Of a DNA stretch of 64,000 bases, positions 27,840-36,327 are shown piece after piece. Within the stretch, counting starts at the first letter, position 1; every line of letters starts with the position of its first letter. Source of the DNA: Pseudomonas serbica (GTDB taxonomy: Bacteria > Pseudomonadota > Gammaproteobacteria > Pseudomonadales > Pseudomonadaceae); assembly GCF_028823535.1 (NCBI RefSeq), contig NZ_JAQIYM010000023.1, positions 1 to 64,000 of the forward strand, written 5' to 3'. Position numbers and translations under genes: made by a program. Under the pieces are notes generated by a model that made no database searches, was not told the DNA's origin, and was given only the letters and a program-made list of their open reading frames with translations.

Positions 27840-29027
27840 ATGAAAGAAGCCGTCATTCTCTCCACGGCCCGTACGCCGATCGCCAAGGCGTTCCGTGGCG
27901 CGTACAACACCATCAAGTCGCCCACCTTGGCCGGTCACGCGATCCGCGAGGCTGTGGTGCGCGCGGGAATCGAAGCCCAGGAGATCGAAGACCTGGTGCT
28001 CGGCACCGCACTGACCAGCGGCACGGCGGGCCAGAACCTCGCGCGCATGGCCGCCCTGGCCGCGGGCTTGCCGCTGTCAGTCAGCGGGCAGACCCTGGAC
28101 CGCCAGTGCGCCTCGGGCCTGATGGCCATCGCCACCGCCGCCAAGCAGATCATGGTCGACGGCATGCCGGCTGCGATCGGTGCCGGCCAGGAAAACATCA
28201 GCGCCGTACAGAATCGCCACATGGCGTGGGCCTTTGAGGAGCGCGATCCGCGGGTGGAACGCAACGCGCTGCACGCCTACATGCCCATGTTGCAAACCGC
28301 TGAACTGGTCGCCAGGCGCTACGGGATCAGCCGCGAGGCCCAGGATGCCTACGCCCTGCAATCGCAGATGCGCACCGCGGCGGCGCAGCAGGCCGGGCGG
28401 TTCGACAGTGAAATCATCCCGGTCACCAGCCTTCGCCAGGTAATCGACAAAGTCACCGGCGAGACGACGCTGCAAGAAGTCACCCTCAAGGCCGATGAAG
28501 GCAACCGTCCTCAAACCCGCCTGGAAGACCTGGTCAACCTCAAGCCGGTGATCGACGGCGGGTGCATCACCGCCGGCAACGCCAGCCAATTGTCCGACGG
28601 CGCCAGCGCCTGCGTGTTGATGGATGCGCGCCTCGCCGAGCAGCGCAACCTCAAGCCGTTGGGCCTGTATCGCGGGATTGCCGTGGCCGGCCTGGCCCCG
28701 GAAGAAATGGGCATCGGCCCGGTGCTGGCGGTGCCCAAGCTGCTCAAGCAACACGGCCTGAAGGTCGACGACATCGGCCTGTGGGAGCTCAATGAGGCCT
28801 TTGCCTGTCAGGTCCTGTACTGCCGCGACACCCTGGGCATCGACGACGGCCGGCTGAACGTCAATGGCGGCTCCATCGCCATCGGCCACCCGTACGGCAT
28901 GAGTGGCGCGCGGATGGTCGGGCATGCTCTGCTGGAAGGCCGGCGCCGCGGGGTGAAGTATGTGGTGGTGACCATGTGCGTCGGCGGCGGCATGGGCGCT
29001 GCCGGGCTCTTCGAAGTGTTCCAGTAA
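27840..29027 (+). CDS. Acetyl-CoA acyltransferase (thiolase)
   Basis: A 395-residue thiolase that cleaves 3-ketoacyl-CoA to acetyl-CoA plus a shortened acyl-CoA. The acyl-enzyme cysteine is in LDRQCASGLMAI (about residue 90), NEAFACQ carries the active-site Asn, and the C-terminal motifs GGSIAIGHPYGMSGARM and CVGGGMGAAG supply the catalytic His and Cys. Last gene of the beta-oxidation operon. It is convergent with the sigma54 regulator, 12 bp away. Confidence 0.92.
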   Translation: MKEAVILSTARTPIAKAFRGAYNTIKSPTLAGHAIREAVVRAGIEAQEIEDLVLGTALTSGTAGQNLARMAALAAGLPLSVSGQTLDRQCASGLMAIATAAKQIMVDGMPAAIGAGQENISAVQNRHMAWAFEERDPRVERNALHAYMPMLQTAELVARRYGISREAQDAYALQSQMRTAAAQQAGRFDSEIIPVTSLRQVIDKVTGETTLQEVTLKADEGNRPQTRLEDLVNLKPVIDGGCITAGNASQLSDGASACVLMDARLAEQRNLKPLGLYRGIAVAGLAPEEMGIGPVLAVPKLLKQHGLKVDDIGLWELNEAFACQVLYCRDTLGIDDGRLNVNGGSIAIGHPYGMSGARMVGHALLEGRRRGVKYVVVTMCVGGGMGAAGLFEVFQ

Positions 29028-29039
29028 CCCGGGCAGCGT

Positions 29040-30977
29040 CTATTGCAGACGCCGCCACAGCGTGGAGCGACTGATGCCCAGGCGACTGGCAGTTTGCGCC
29101 AGGTTGCCGTCACAGGCCTGGAGCATGTCGAGGACGTATTGCCTTTCCTTTTCCTTGGCGATGCTTTTCAGGTCGGTGACGGGCACCGTTGGGGGCAGTG
29201 CCCGGCTGTTGCGCAGTTCGGGAATCACCAGGGCCAGGCTCGCTCCCTCGATCGCCGTGCCGCGCAACAGATCCTCGGCCGACAGCGCGGCACGTTCCAG
29301 GATGTTTTCCAGTTCGCGGATATTGCCGGGCCAGTGATACGCCATGAGGTTGGGCAGCAGCGATTCCAGCAGGCGCTCCTGCAAGGGTGGCACACGATGC
29401 TCGCCATTCAGGCGGCGCAAGATGGCCCGGGCGATGTCGCCGATGTCTTCGCTGCGCTCGCGTAGCGGCACCGTCTGCAGGCGCAGGATGTTCAGGCGAT
29501 AGTAGAGGTCGCTGCGAAAACGTCCGGCTTCGATAGCTTGCGGCAGGTCTTGATGGGTGGCGGCGATGATGCGGATGTCGATGCTGATCGGCTCGGTGGC
29601 GCCCAGGCGCAGCACTTCGCGCTCCTGCAGGACGCGCAGCAGGCGGGTCTGCAAGGACACCGGCATGTCGCCAATTTCGTCGAGGAACATCGTGCCGCCA
29701 TGGGCCGCTTCGATCAGGCCGGGTTTACCGCCTTTGCGCGATCCGCTGAAGGCGCCTTCCTGGTAGCCGAACAGCTCACTTTCCAGCAGCGATTCGGGAA
29801 AGGCCGCGCAATTGATCGCCACGAACGGGCCGCCCTGGCGGTTGCTGACATTGTGCATGCCTTGGGCCAGCAACTCCTTGCCGGTACCACTTTCACCGGT
29901 GATCAGCACCGTCGATGAGGTGGCCCCATACCGTTGCGCCAGCTTGAGCAATTGGCGGGTGGCCGGGCTTTTGCCGCTGATCTGCTCGAGGCGGTACCTG
30001 GCCGAAAACCCGCCGGGGCGATGGGTCGAGCGGATGCGCTGGTCGGCGCATTGGACCGCCGAGGTGTCCTGGCACGTCAACACCAGCCCGGTGCGCTGGC
30101 CGTCTTCGAGGATGGGCAGGATATTGCAGACCAGCAGATTCTGACCCAGTTGAATGACCGTGTTCTCTTCTCCGACGCCGCTGCGCAGCACTTCGTCCAG
30201 TGCCAGTTGCGGGCAGAACTCTTGCAGGGGACGCCCGAGCAGGCGGCTGGCGGGCATGCCCAACAACGCTTCGAATGCGGGGTTCAGCGCTTGCACGATG
30301 CCCTGGTTGTCCACGGCTGCAACGCCGGAGGGAATGTGCTGCAACACGGCGTCCAGGTGCCGGCGCTTGGCCAGTTCGCTGCGCTGGCTGTGCAGGATCC
30401 CAAGGGCTTCTTCCAGGGCTTTGCGCACGGTGGTCTGGCTGATTGAAAGCACACCGTGCAAACCGACCTGCTCCGCCAGTTCAACCACGGTGGATGAGCC
30501 GATCACTGTCTGGCAACCCAGGTGGCGCGCGCGTTCTACTGCCTGCCTGGCCTCGTCGAGGGTGATGTAGCACCCCTGGTGGATCTGCACGGTGAACAGC
30601 GCCGCCAGCGAGTCGAGGTCGGCGTTGATTCGCGCATGGCTGATGACGGCGATCTGCGGTGAATGCAGTCGCGCCTGTTCCAAAGCCCACAGTAGATCGG
30701 CGCCGCCCACGCGCATCGATAGCACCGGTCGGGTCAGGTGCCGGCGCAGGTAGGCGGCGGTGGCGCCAGCGCAGACGAACACCTCGACTTCGCCGTTCTG
30801 CTCCAGCTCGCGGGCCAGTTGCAGCGACTCCTCGACGGTGGTGTCGAGCACGCGGATGTTGGTTTCGCCTGAGTAGTCAGGCAGCACGCTGGTCACCACG
30901 CGGGCCAGGCGGCTCTGCTGCAGTGGTCGCTGCAGGTGGCTGATCAGCACGATGATCCGGGGGAGGCGAGGCGGCAT
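29040..30977 (-). CDS. Sigma54-dependent activator with PrpR-type sensor domain
   Basis: A 645-residue enhancer-binding protein. The N-terminal PrpR_N sensor (about 10-185) is followed by a PAS domain (about 205-300), an AAA+ domain (Walker A GESGTGKE near 355, sigma54-contact loop GAFSGS, Walker B-type GGTMFLDEIGD) and a Fis-type helix-turn-helix (ASRLGISRSTLWRRL) at the end. The sigma54 contact loop reads GAFSGS where GAFTGA is the norm, as in some family members. It is divergent from the kinase/acyl-CoA dehydrogenase operon, which has a sigma54 promoter at 31130. The equivalent regulator in levulinate clusters is LvaR. PrpR_N domains bind acyl-type metabolites. Confidence 0.88.
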   Translation of the reverse strand: MPPRLPRIIVLISHLQRPLQQSRLARVVTSVLPDYSGETNIRVLDTTVEESLQLARELEQNGEVEVFVCAGATAAYLRRHLTRPVLSMRVGGADLLWALEQARLHSPQIAVISHARINADLDSLAALFTVQIHQGCYITLDEARQAVERARHLGCQTVIGSSTVVELAEQVGLHGVLSISQTTVRKALEEALGILHSQRSELAKRRHLDAVLQHIPSGVAAVDNQGIVQALNPAFEALLGMPASRLLGRPLQEFCPQLALDEVLRSGVGEENTVIQLGQNLLVCNILPILEDGQRTGLVLTCQDTSAVQCADQRIRSTHRPGGFSARYRLEQISGKSPATRQLLKLAQRYGATSSTVLITGESGTGKELLAQGMHNVSNRQGGPFVAINCAAFPESLLESELFGYQEGAFSGSRKGGKPGLIEAAHGGTMFLDEIGDMPVSLQTRLLRVLQEREVLRLGATEPISIDIRIIAATHQDLPQAIEAGRFRSDLYYRLNILRLQTVPLRERSEDIGDIARAILRRLNGEHRVPPLQERLLESLLPNLMAYHWPGNIRELENILERAALSAEDLLRGTAIEGASLALVIPELRNSRALPPTVPVTDLKSIAKEKERQYVLDMLQACDGNLAQTASRLGISRSTLWRRLQ

Positions 30978-31050
30978 GGCGACTGGGCTCGTATGTTTCA
31001 GTTGGGTGTCATATATGAATTCAGTTGTTTCAATATTGCAAGTTCAGTGC

Positions 31051-31069
31051 TCGCAAGCAGGTCTTGCGA
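31051..31069. promoter_or_regulatory. Inverted repeat, probable enhancer site of the sigma54 activator
   Basis: TCGCAAG (31051-31057), CAGGT, CTTGCGA (31063-31069) form a perfect 7-bp inverted repeat. It is about 60 bp upstream of the -24 element at 31130, a usual distance for a sigma54 enhancer. A related half, TTGCAAG, lies about 17 bp upstream of the repeat. Confidence 0.55.
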
Positions 31070-31129
31070 CTCTGCCAAGAATAGCTGCAGGCCCCACTGC
31101 ATAAGGGGGAGAGCGATGCACGGGGAAAC

Positions 31130-31145
31130 TGGCCCGGCAATTGCT
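31130..31145 (+). promoter_or_regulatory. Sigma54 (-24/-12) promoter
   Basis: TGGCCCGGCAATTGCT matches the consensus TGGCACR-N4-TTGCW except C for A at one position, and the GG and GC dinucleotides have the required 10-bp spacing. Transcription would begin about 31155. This makes the upstream ATG at 31148 unlikely and supports the kinase start at 31193. It is preceded by the inverted repeat at 31051, and the sigma54 activator gene is divergent. Confidence 0.72.
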
Positions 31146-31192
31146 CCATGACTGTTATCTACACATCCAACAAAAATCAGGTGCGGCGACAC

Positions 31193-32251
31193 ATGAGTGG
31201 ACCGAATGCAGCCGCGGCGACAAAGCCGCAGGCCGAAGAACAGCTAAAGAAAAACCGGCTTGAAGCCTTCCTTTGCCGCCAGGCTGGCGCGCAGCGAGTC
31301 AGCGTTGAGCATCAGCAGCGCCTGTCTGGCGGTGCTATACAGGAGAACTGGTTGCTCGACGTCAACGTGGAGGGCGGCGCCCATGCCGGACGCCAGCGCT
31401 GGGTGCTGCGCAGCGACGCGCAATCGGTGGTGCAAGGGAGCCTGAGCCGCGCTGAGGAATTCGCTGTGTTGAGCGCAGTCCACCAGGCCGGCGTCAAGGT
31501 GCCTCGGCCACTCTGGCTGTGCGATGACACCGCGATGCACGGCCGCGCATTTTTCATCATGCAGTGGGTGTCCGGCATCACGGCCGGCCACAGGCTCACC
31601 GGTCAGCTGGGTGCTGAAGGCGATCCGCAGTTGGTGGCGGAACTGGGTGCCAACCTGGCGCGAATCCATCGCATCGCGCCTGCCCAGGCGCGGCTTGAGT
31701 TCCTGGGCGATCCCCGGCAGGTCTCGGTGCAAGCCACCATCGATGCCCAGCGTGGCGTACTCGACCGCCTCGAGGTAAACGAGCCCGTGCTGGAGTGGGC
31801 GCTGCGCTGGTGTGAATCGCACTCGCCGGACAGTACCGACCTGTGTCTGCTGCACGGCGACTTTCGCACCGGCAATTACCTGGCCGAGGCCGGCAGGCTG
31901 CAGGCGGTACTGGATTGGGAATTCACCGGTTGGGGCGATCCGCGCCAGGACATCGGCTGGTTCACCGCCCGTTGCTGGCGCTTCGCCCGGCCTGACCTGG
32001 AGGGTGGGGGTATCGGCACCCTGGAGCATTTCCTGCGCGGCTACCGCGAAGTCTCGCCGCTCGTAATCGAGCGTGACGAGCTGGTGTTCTGGCAGGTCAT
32101 GGCCACCCTGCGTTGGGCAGTCATCGCCCAGCAGCAGGCCCAGCGTCATCTGTCCGGTGAGGAGCCTTCGCTGGAACTGGCCCTGACCGGAAGGCTGATT
32201 CCTGAACTGGAACAGGACCTGTTGCGTTTGACCGGAGGGCTGCGCCGATGA
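31193..32251 (+). CDS. Phosphotransferase of the LvaA/ACAD10 kinase type
   Basis: A 352-residue aminoglycoside-phosphotransferase-fold kinase. The catalytic loop reads LLHGDFRTGNYL (about residues 219-230), and the Mg-binding aspartate is in VLDWEFTGWGDP (about 240-251). In ACAD10/11 and in bacterial LvaA this kinase phosphorylates the gamma-hydroxyl of 4-hydroxyacyl-CoA so that a dehydrogenase can eliminate phosphate. I start at 31193 (AGGTG upstream); the in-frame ATG at 31148 lies at the transcription start. It is followed by LvaB-, LvaC- and LvaD-like genes. The acyl chain length is unknown. Confidence 0.85.
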   Translation: MSGPNAAAATKPQAEEQLKKNRLEAFLCRQAGAQRVSVEHQQRLSGGAIQENWLLDVNVEGGAHAGRQRWVLRSDAQSVVQGSLSRAEEFAVLSAVHQAGVKVPRPLWLCDDTAMHGRAFFIMQWVSGITAGHRLTGQLGAEGDPQLVAELGANLARIHRIAPAQARLEFLGDPRQVSVQATIDAQRGVLDRLEVNEPVLEWALRWCESHSPDSTDLCLLHGDFRTGNYLAEAGRLQAVLDWEFTGWGDPRQDIGWFTARCWRFARPDLEGGGIGTLEHFLRGYREVSPLVIERDELVFWQVMATLRWAVIAQQQAQRHLSGEEPSLELALTGRLIPELEQDLLRLTGGLRR

Positions 32252-32613
32252 ACATCCGCCCCGATGCCACAGAGCTGCTGGCGATTGCCCGACAGACCCT
32301 GCTCGATGAATTATTGCCGCAGTTACCTTCCAACCTGCGCTATCAGGCGCTGATGGTGGCCAATGCCATGGCGATTGCCAGGCGCGAATGCAGTGACGGC
32401 GAGGCGGCGGATGCCGCCGAGACTCTGCTGCTGGCAGCGCTGCCGGACGTTGGCGGGGCATCCCTTGATGAGGCTCGCCAAGCCCTGTGCCAGGCCATTC
32501 GCCAAGGACGATTCGATGCGCCGGGGAGTGATCAGGAGCAGCTGCTCGCGGCGCTCTCGGCGATCACCCGGGCGCGGCTGTCGATCAGCAATCCGAAGGG
32601 GCTCGCCGAATGA
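32248..32613 (+). CDS. DUF6285 small protein, LvaB-like
   Basis: A 121-residue helical protein (MNIRPDATELLAIARQTLLD) of the DUF6285 type. A small helper protein, LvaB, is required for LvaA activity in the levulinate pathway and sits at the same place. It overlaps the kinase gene and the next gene by 4 bp each (ATGA), which indicates stoichiometric co-translation with the kinase. No catalytic motif is visible. Confidence 0.78.
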   Translation: MNIRPDATELLAIARQTLLDELLPQLPSNLRYQALMVANAMAIARRECSDGEAADAAETLLLAALPDVGGASLDEARQALCQAIRQGRFDAPGSDQEQLLAALSAITRARLSISNPKGLAE

Positions 32614-33323
32614 GCACAGCAACCCTACATCGTCGGCGTTGCTATCTGGTCCGTCATGGGCATGTCGATTATTTCGCTCCCGACGGCCAGCCGCTGGACC
32701 CGCGCAGCGTGCCGCTCTCCGGGCTTGGAGTCGATCAGGTGCGCCAGCTGGCGCAGGTGCTGGCGCCCATCGGTTTCGACCGTGCGCTGTGTTCCGATTA
32801 CCCGCGCGCCCGACAGACCGCCGAATTATTGCTGGGCGATCGCCCGCTCGAGCTGCAGGCGTGCGCGCAGTTGCGGGAAGTGCGCGCCGGCCGCCTGCGC
32901 GACATTGCCCCCGGGCAATTGCAGCAGCAGGTCAGCTACGCCTACGACAGTTTCGCCGACCCAGAAGGCTGCTTCATGGGCGGCGAACGCTGGAGCGATT
33001 TTGACAGTCGCATCCTCGCCCGCTTCGAGCAAGTCCTCGCCGAGCCCGACTGGCAGCACTTGATGCTGGTCAGCCATGACGCGGTCAACCGCCTGTTGCT
33101 GGGCTGGGCCCTGGGTGGCGCGCGCGGCTGTGCCGCCGCCCTCGAGCAGGACAACGCCTGCCTGAACATCATTGATATCGACATGCAGGGCGGTCGCATC
33201 CTGCGTCGGTTCGTCCGGGTCGTGAACCTGACCCCCTACGATCTCCCCAAGGCAAGCCAGCGGCAAACCGTAATGGAGCGCATCCACGCCCAGCTCGCGC
33301 CCCTCGCCGAACAGCGCCCCTAA
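32610..33323 (+). CDS. Histidine phosphatase family protein
   Basis: A 237-residue phosphoglycerate-mutase-like phosphatase. The catalytic RHG is near residue 15 (CYLVRHGHVDY), the second histidine is in LVSHDAVNRLLLG (about 153), and the acid residue is in LREVRAG. It is inserted in the lva-like operon between the LvaB-like and acyl-CoA dehydrogenase genes and overlaps DUF6285 by 4 bp. Such a gene is not part of the P. putida lva operon as I know it. It may remove phosphate from a phosphorylated acyl intermediate or reset a dead-end product; this is inference. Confidence 0.85.
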   Translation: MSTATLHRRRCYLVRHGHVDYFAPDGQPLDPRSVPLSGLGVDQVRQLAQVLAPIGFDRALCSDYPRARQTAELLLGDRPLELQACAQLREVRAGRLRDIAPGQLQQQVSYAYDSFADPEGCFMGGERWSDFDSRILARFEQVLAEPDWQHLMLVSHDAVNRLLLGWALGGARGCAAALEQDNACLNIIDIDMQGGRILRRFVRVVNLTPYDLPKASQRQTVMERIHAQLAPLAEQRP

Positions 33324-33345
33324 CTGAATAGAACCCAGGACCACC

Positions 33346-34518
33346 ATGAACTTCACCATTCCCCAAGAGTTGCTGGACCTGCGCGCAAAGACCCGCGCCT
33401 TTATCGCCGAGCAGGTGATCCCCATGGAAACCGATGAGCGATACACGTCTCACGGCCCCAGCGAAGACCTGCGCCAGGAGCTGCTGGAAAAGGCCCGTCT
33501 GGCCGGTCTGTTGTGCCCCCACGCCAGTCGCGAAATGGGCGGCGCAGGCCTGAGCCACGTCGCCAAGGCGATCGTCTTCGAGGAGGCGGGTTATTCGCCG
33601 CTGGGCCCCATCGCATTGAATATCCACGCACCGGACGAAGGCAACATCCACCTGATGGACGAGGTGGCCACCGCGGCGCAGAAAGATCGCTGGCTGCGTC
33701 CCCTGGTCAGTGGCCGGATCCGCTCCTGCTTCGCCATGACCGAGCCGGCGCCGGGTGCCGGTTCCGATCCGTCGATGCTGCAGACCGTCGCCGTGCGTGA
33801 CGGCGACGACTACCTCATCAGCGGTCGCAAATGGCTGATCACCGGGGCTGACGGTGCCGGCTTCGCAATCATAATGGCGCGCATGGAGGACGGCTCGGCG
33901 ACCATGTTCCTGGCGGACATGAACACCCCCGGGATCATCCTCGAACGGCAACTCAAGACCCTCGACAGCTGTTTCTCCGGCGGTCATTCCGTCCTGCGTT
34001 TCGAGAATGTGCGCATTCCCGCCAGCGATGTGCTGGGCGAAATCGGCAAGGGTTTTCGTTATGCACAAGTGCGCCTGGCGCCCGCGCGGCTGACTCACTG
34101 CATGCGTTGGTTGGGCGCTGCCCGGCGGGCCCACGATATCGCCTGCGACTATGCGAGAACCCGCGATTCGTTTGGCAAGACCCTGGGCGAGCACCAGGGT
34201 GTCGGCTTCATGCTGGCGGACAACCAGATGGCGCTGCACAGCACCCGCCTGGCCGTCTGGCATTGCGCCTGGGTGTTGGACGAAGGCGGTCGCGGCAATG
34301 TCGAGTCGAGCATGACCAAGGTGCTGAGTGCCGAAGCCTTGTGGAACGTGGTCGATCGATGCGTACAGATTCTCGGTGGTCGCGGGGTGACCGGGGAAAC
34401 CGTGGTCGAGCGCATCTTCCGCGACATCCGGCCGTTCCGTATCTACGACGGCCCAAGCGAGGTGCACCGCATGAGCCTGGCGAAAAAAATCCTCGAAGGA
34501 CACAAGGAGTTTTCCTGA
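33346..34518 (+). CDS. Acyl-CoA dehydrogenase, ACAD10/11-LvaC type
   Basis: A 390-residue acyl-CoA dehydrogenase-fold enzyme. It shows the FAD/substrate segment CFAMTEPAPGAGSDPSMLQT and the C-terminal RIYDGPSEVHRMSLAKKIL. In this branch the usual catalytic Glu of YEGT is replaced by D in YDGP, the mark of ACAD10/11-like enzymes. In the lva pathway LvaC takes the 4-phosphohydroxyacyl-CoA and releases phosphate to give an enoyl/3-hydroxyacyl-CoA. It overlaps the SDR gene by one base (stop TGA / start ATG sharing A at 34518). Confidence 0.87.
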   Translation: MNFTIPQELLDLRAKTRAFIAEQVIPMETDERYTSHGPSEDLRQELLEKARLAGLLCPHASREMGGAGLSHVAKAIVFEEAGYSPLGPIALNIHAPDEGNIHLMDEVATAAQKDRWLRPLVSGRIRSCFAMTEPAPGAGSDPSMLQTVAVRDGDDYLISGRKWLITGADGAGFAIIMARMEDGSATMFLADMNTPGIILERQLKTLDSCFSGGHSVLRFENVRIPASDVLGEIGKGFRYAQVRLAPARLTHCMRWLGAARRAHDIACDYARTRDSFGKTLGEHQGVGFMLADNQMALHSTRLAVWHCAWVLDEGGRGNVESSMTKVLSAEALWNVVDRCVQILGGRGVTGETVVERIFRDIRPFRIYDGPSEVHRMSLAKKILEGHKEFS

Positions 34519-35297
34519 TGCAAGCTGCAATCACTCAGCTGTTTGATCTCACCGGCAGGCGCGCCCTGGTCACTGGTGCCTCCAGCGGCCTCGGCCGGCA
34601 TTTCGCCCGCACCCTGGCGGCGGCCGGCGCCGAAGTGGCGGTGGCGGCGCGACGCGTCGAGCAACTGCACACCCTGGTCGCGCAAATCGAAGGCGAGGGC
34701 GGTCGCGCCCGGGCCTTCGCCCTGGACGTCACCGACCGCGCATCGGTCATCAAATGCCTGGGGCGGATCGGCGAAGAAATGGGCGCGCTGGACATCCTGG
34801 TCAACAACGCCGGCGTCAGCGACAGCCTGCCGGTGCTGGCGTACACCGACGATGATTGGGACCGGGTGGTGGACACTAACCTCAAGGGCGCCTGGATCGT
34901 CGCCCAGGAAGTGGCGCGGCGCATGGTCGAGGTTCAGCGCGGCGGCAGCCTGATCAACGTCACGTCGATCCTCGCCAGCCGCGTGGCCGGCAGCCTGACC
35001 CCCTATATTGCGGCGAAGGCTGGCCTGAGCCACTTGACGCGCTCCCTGGCCCTGGAACTGGCGCGGCATGAGATTCGGGTCAACTCTATCGCGCCCGGCT
35101 ATGTGATGACCGAGCTCAACAGTGATTTCCTGCGCAGTGAGGCGGGCGAGAAGTTACGCGCGCGTATCCCCACCCGGCGCTTCTGTACGCCGGCCGATCT
35201 GGACGGCGCCTTGCTGCTGCTCGCCTCGCCCGCCGGTCGCGGCATGACCGGCAGTGAGATCGTCGTGGATGCCGGTCACTTGTGCAGCACGCTGTAG
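34518..35297 (+). CDS. SDR family oxidoreductase, LvaD-like position
   Basis: A 259-residue short-chain dehydrogenase. The cofactor motif TGASSGLG is at about residues 18-25, NNAGVSD near 95, and the catalytic YxxAK is in YIAAKAGLSHLTRS (about 161-165). The start at 34518 shares a base with the preceding stop. LvaD, the SDR of the levulinate cluster, reduces the 4-keto group of levulinyl-CoA to 4-hydroxyvaleryl-CoA. An equivalent keto/hydroxy interconversion is likely here. It could also act as a 3-ketoacyl reductase. Confidence 0.85.
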   Translation: MQAAITQLFDLTGRRALVTGASSGLGRHFARTLAAAGAEVAVAARRVEQLHTLVAQIEGEGGRARAFALDVTDRASVIKCLGRIGEEMGALDILVNNAGVSDSLPVLAYTDDDWDRVVDTNLKGAWIVAQEVARRMVEVQRGGSLINVTSILASRVAGSLTPYIAAKAGLSHLTRSLALELARHEIRVNSIAPGYVMTELNSDFLRSEAGEKLRARIPTRRFCTPADLDGALLLLASPAGRGMTGSEIVVDAGHLCSTL

Positions 35298-35354
35298 ATG
35301 GATTTCTTCGAATGCCGCGCGCTTTTTTCGAACCCACAGGACGGTCAGATCCCC

Positions 35355-36185
35355 ATGAAAGCACTGCATGACAAAGTCGCCGTGATCACCGGCGCCGCCA
35401 GCGGCTTCGGTCGCGAACTGGCGATCGCCTGCGCCAACGAAGGCATGCGCCTGGTGTTGAGCGACATTGATGAGAAGAACCTGCAGGGCACCCTCGCGTT
35501 GCTGCCCTCGGCCACGCCAGTGTTGGCCAAGACTTGTGACGTCGCCCAGGCTGACCAGGTCGAGCAACTGGCGGCGACGACCTACGAGCGTTTTGGCGCC
35601 GCGCACCTGCTGTTCAACAACGCCGGAGTCTTGGTCGGTGGCCCGATGTGGACCACTACCGTGCAGGATTGGGCGTGGATGATCGGCATCAACGTGATGG
35701 GCGTTGCCCATGGCATTCGCAGTTTTGTGCCGCGCATGCTGGCGCAAGGGGATGAGTGCCACATCGTCAATACAGCCTCGGTGGCTGGTTTGCTGTCGGT
35801 TCCGGGCAACGGCATTTATTGCGCAACCAAGCACGCCGTGGTGACCATGTCTGAATGCCTGCAGCTTGAACTGCAGGAGGAAAACGCATCGATCGGCGTG
35901 TCGGTGCTGTGCCCGGCCTTCGTCTCGACGGGCATCGCCGATGCCGGCCGCAACCGCCCGGCGGAACTGGCGGCCGCCAATCCGCTGAAAGAAAAGTACC
36001 AAGAGCAGACCCGCAAGGCCACCCAGGCCGGTAAGCTCAGCGCCACCGACATCGCGCAGATCACCCTCGATGCAGTCAAGCAAAAGCGTTTCTACATCCT
36101 GCCCCATCAAAAGATCAAGGGCCTGATCGAGCAGCGCATGGCAGACATTCTCGAGGAGCGCAGCCCGCGCAAGACTTCACGCTGA
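35355..36185 (+). CDS. SDR family oxidoreductase
   Basis: A 276-residue classical short-chain dehydrogenase with TGAASGFGRE (about 13-22), NNAGVLVG and the catalytic YCATKHAVVTMSE. It is only distantly similar to its neighbour SDR, so it is probably not a recent duplicate. The ATG at 35355 gives the normal N-terminus (MKALHDKVAVITG). It ends the operon; a REP element follows. Its substrate is unknown, with a hydroxyacyl-CoA or alcohol likely from context. Confidence 0.85.
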   Translation: MKALHDKVAVITGAASGFGRELAIACANEGMRLVLSDIDEKNLQGTLALLPSATPVLAKTCDVAQADQVEQLAATTYERFGAAHLLFNNAGVLVGGPMWTTTVQDWAWMIGINVMGVAHGIRSFVPRMLAQGDECHIVNTASVAGLLSVPGNGIYCATKHAVVTMSECLQLELQEENASIGVSVLCPAFVSTGIADAGRNRPAELAAANPLKEKYQEQTRKATQAGKLSATDIAQITLDAVKQKRFYILPHQKIKGLIEQRMADILEERSPRKTSR

Positions 36186-36267
36186 AACCTCATGGCCTGT
36201 CCCATACAGAATGGCAGCTCCTGCGGGGGAGATGCGTACGGTTCCCAATCAGGCCGGCCGGTAGGCC

Positions 36268-36296
36268 GCCTTCGCTGGCAAGCCAACTCCTACAGT
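36268..36296. repeat. REP element
   Basis: A CCGCCTTCGCTGGCAAGCCA-type REP followed by ACTCCTACAG, between the convergent SDR and MDR genes. A weaker, partly eroded inverted copy (GCAGCTCCTGC) lies 60 bp upstream near 36210. It may also limit read-through between the convergent units. Confidence 0.65.
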
Positions 36297-36327
36297 AGAT
36301 CGGGTGCAGCTGCGGAATAAACTCCCT

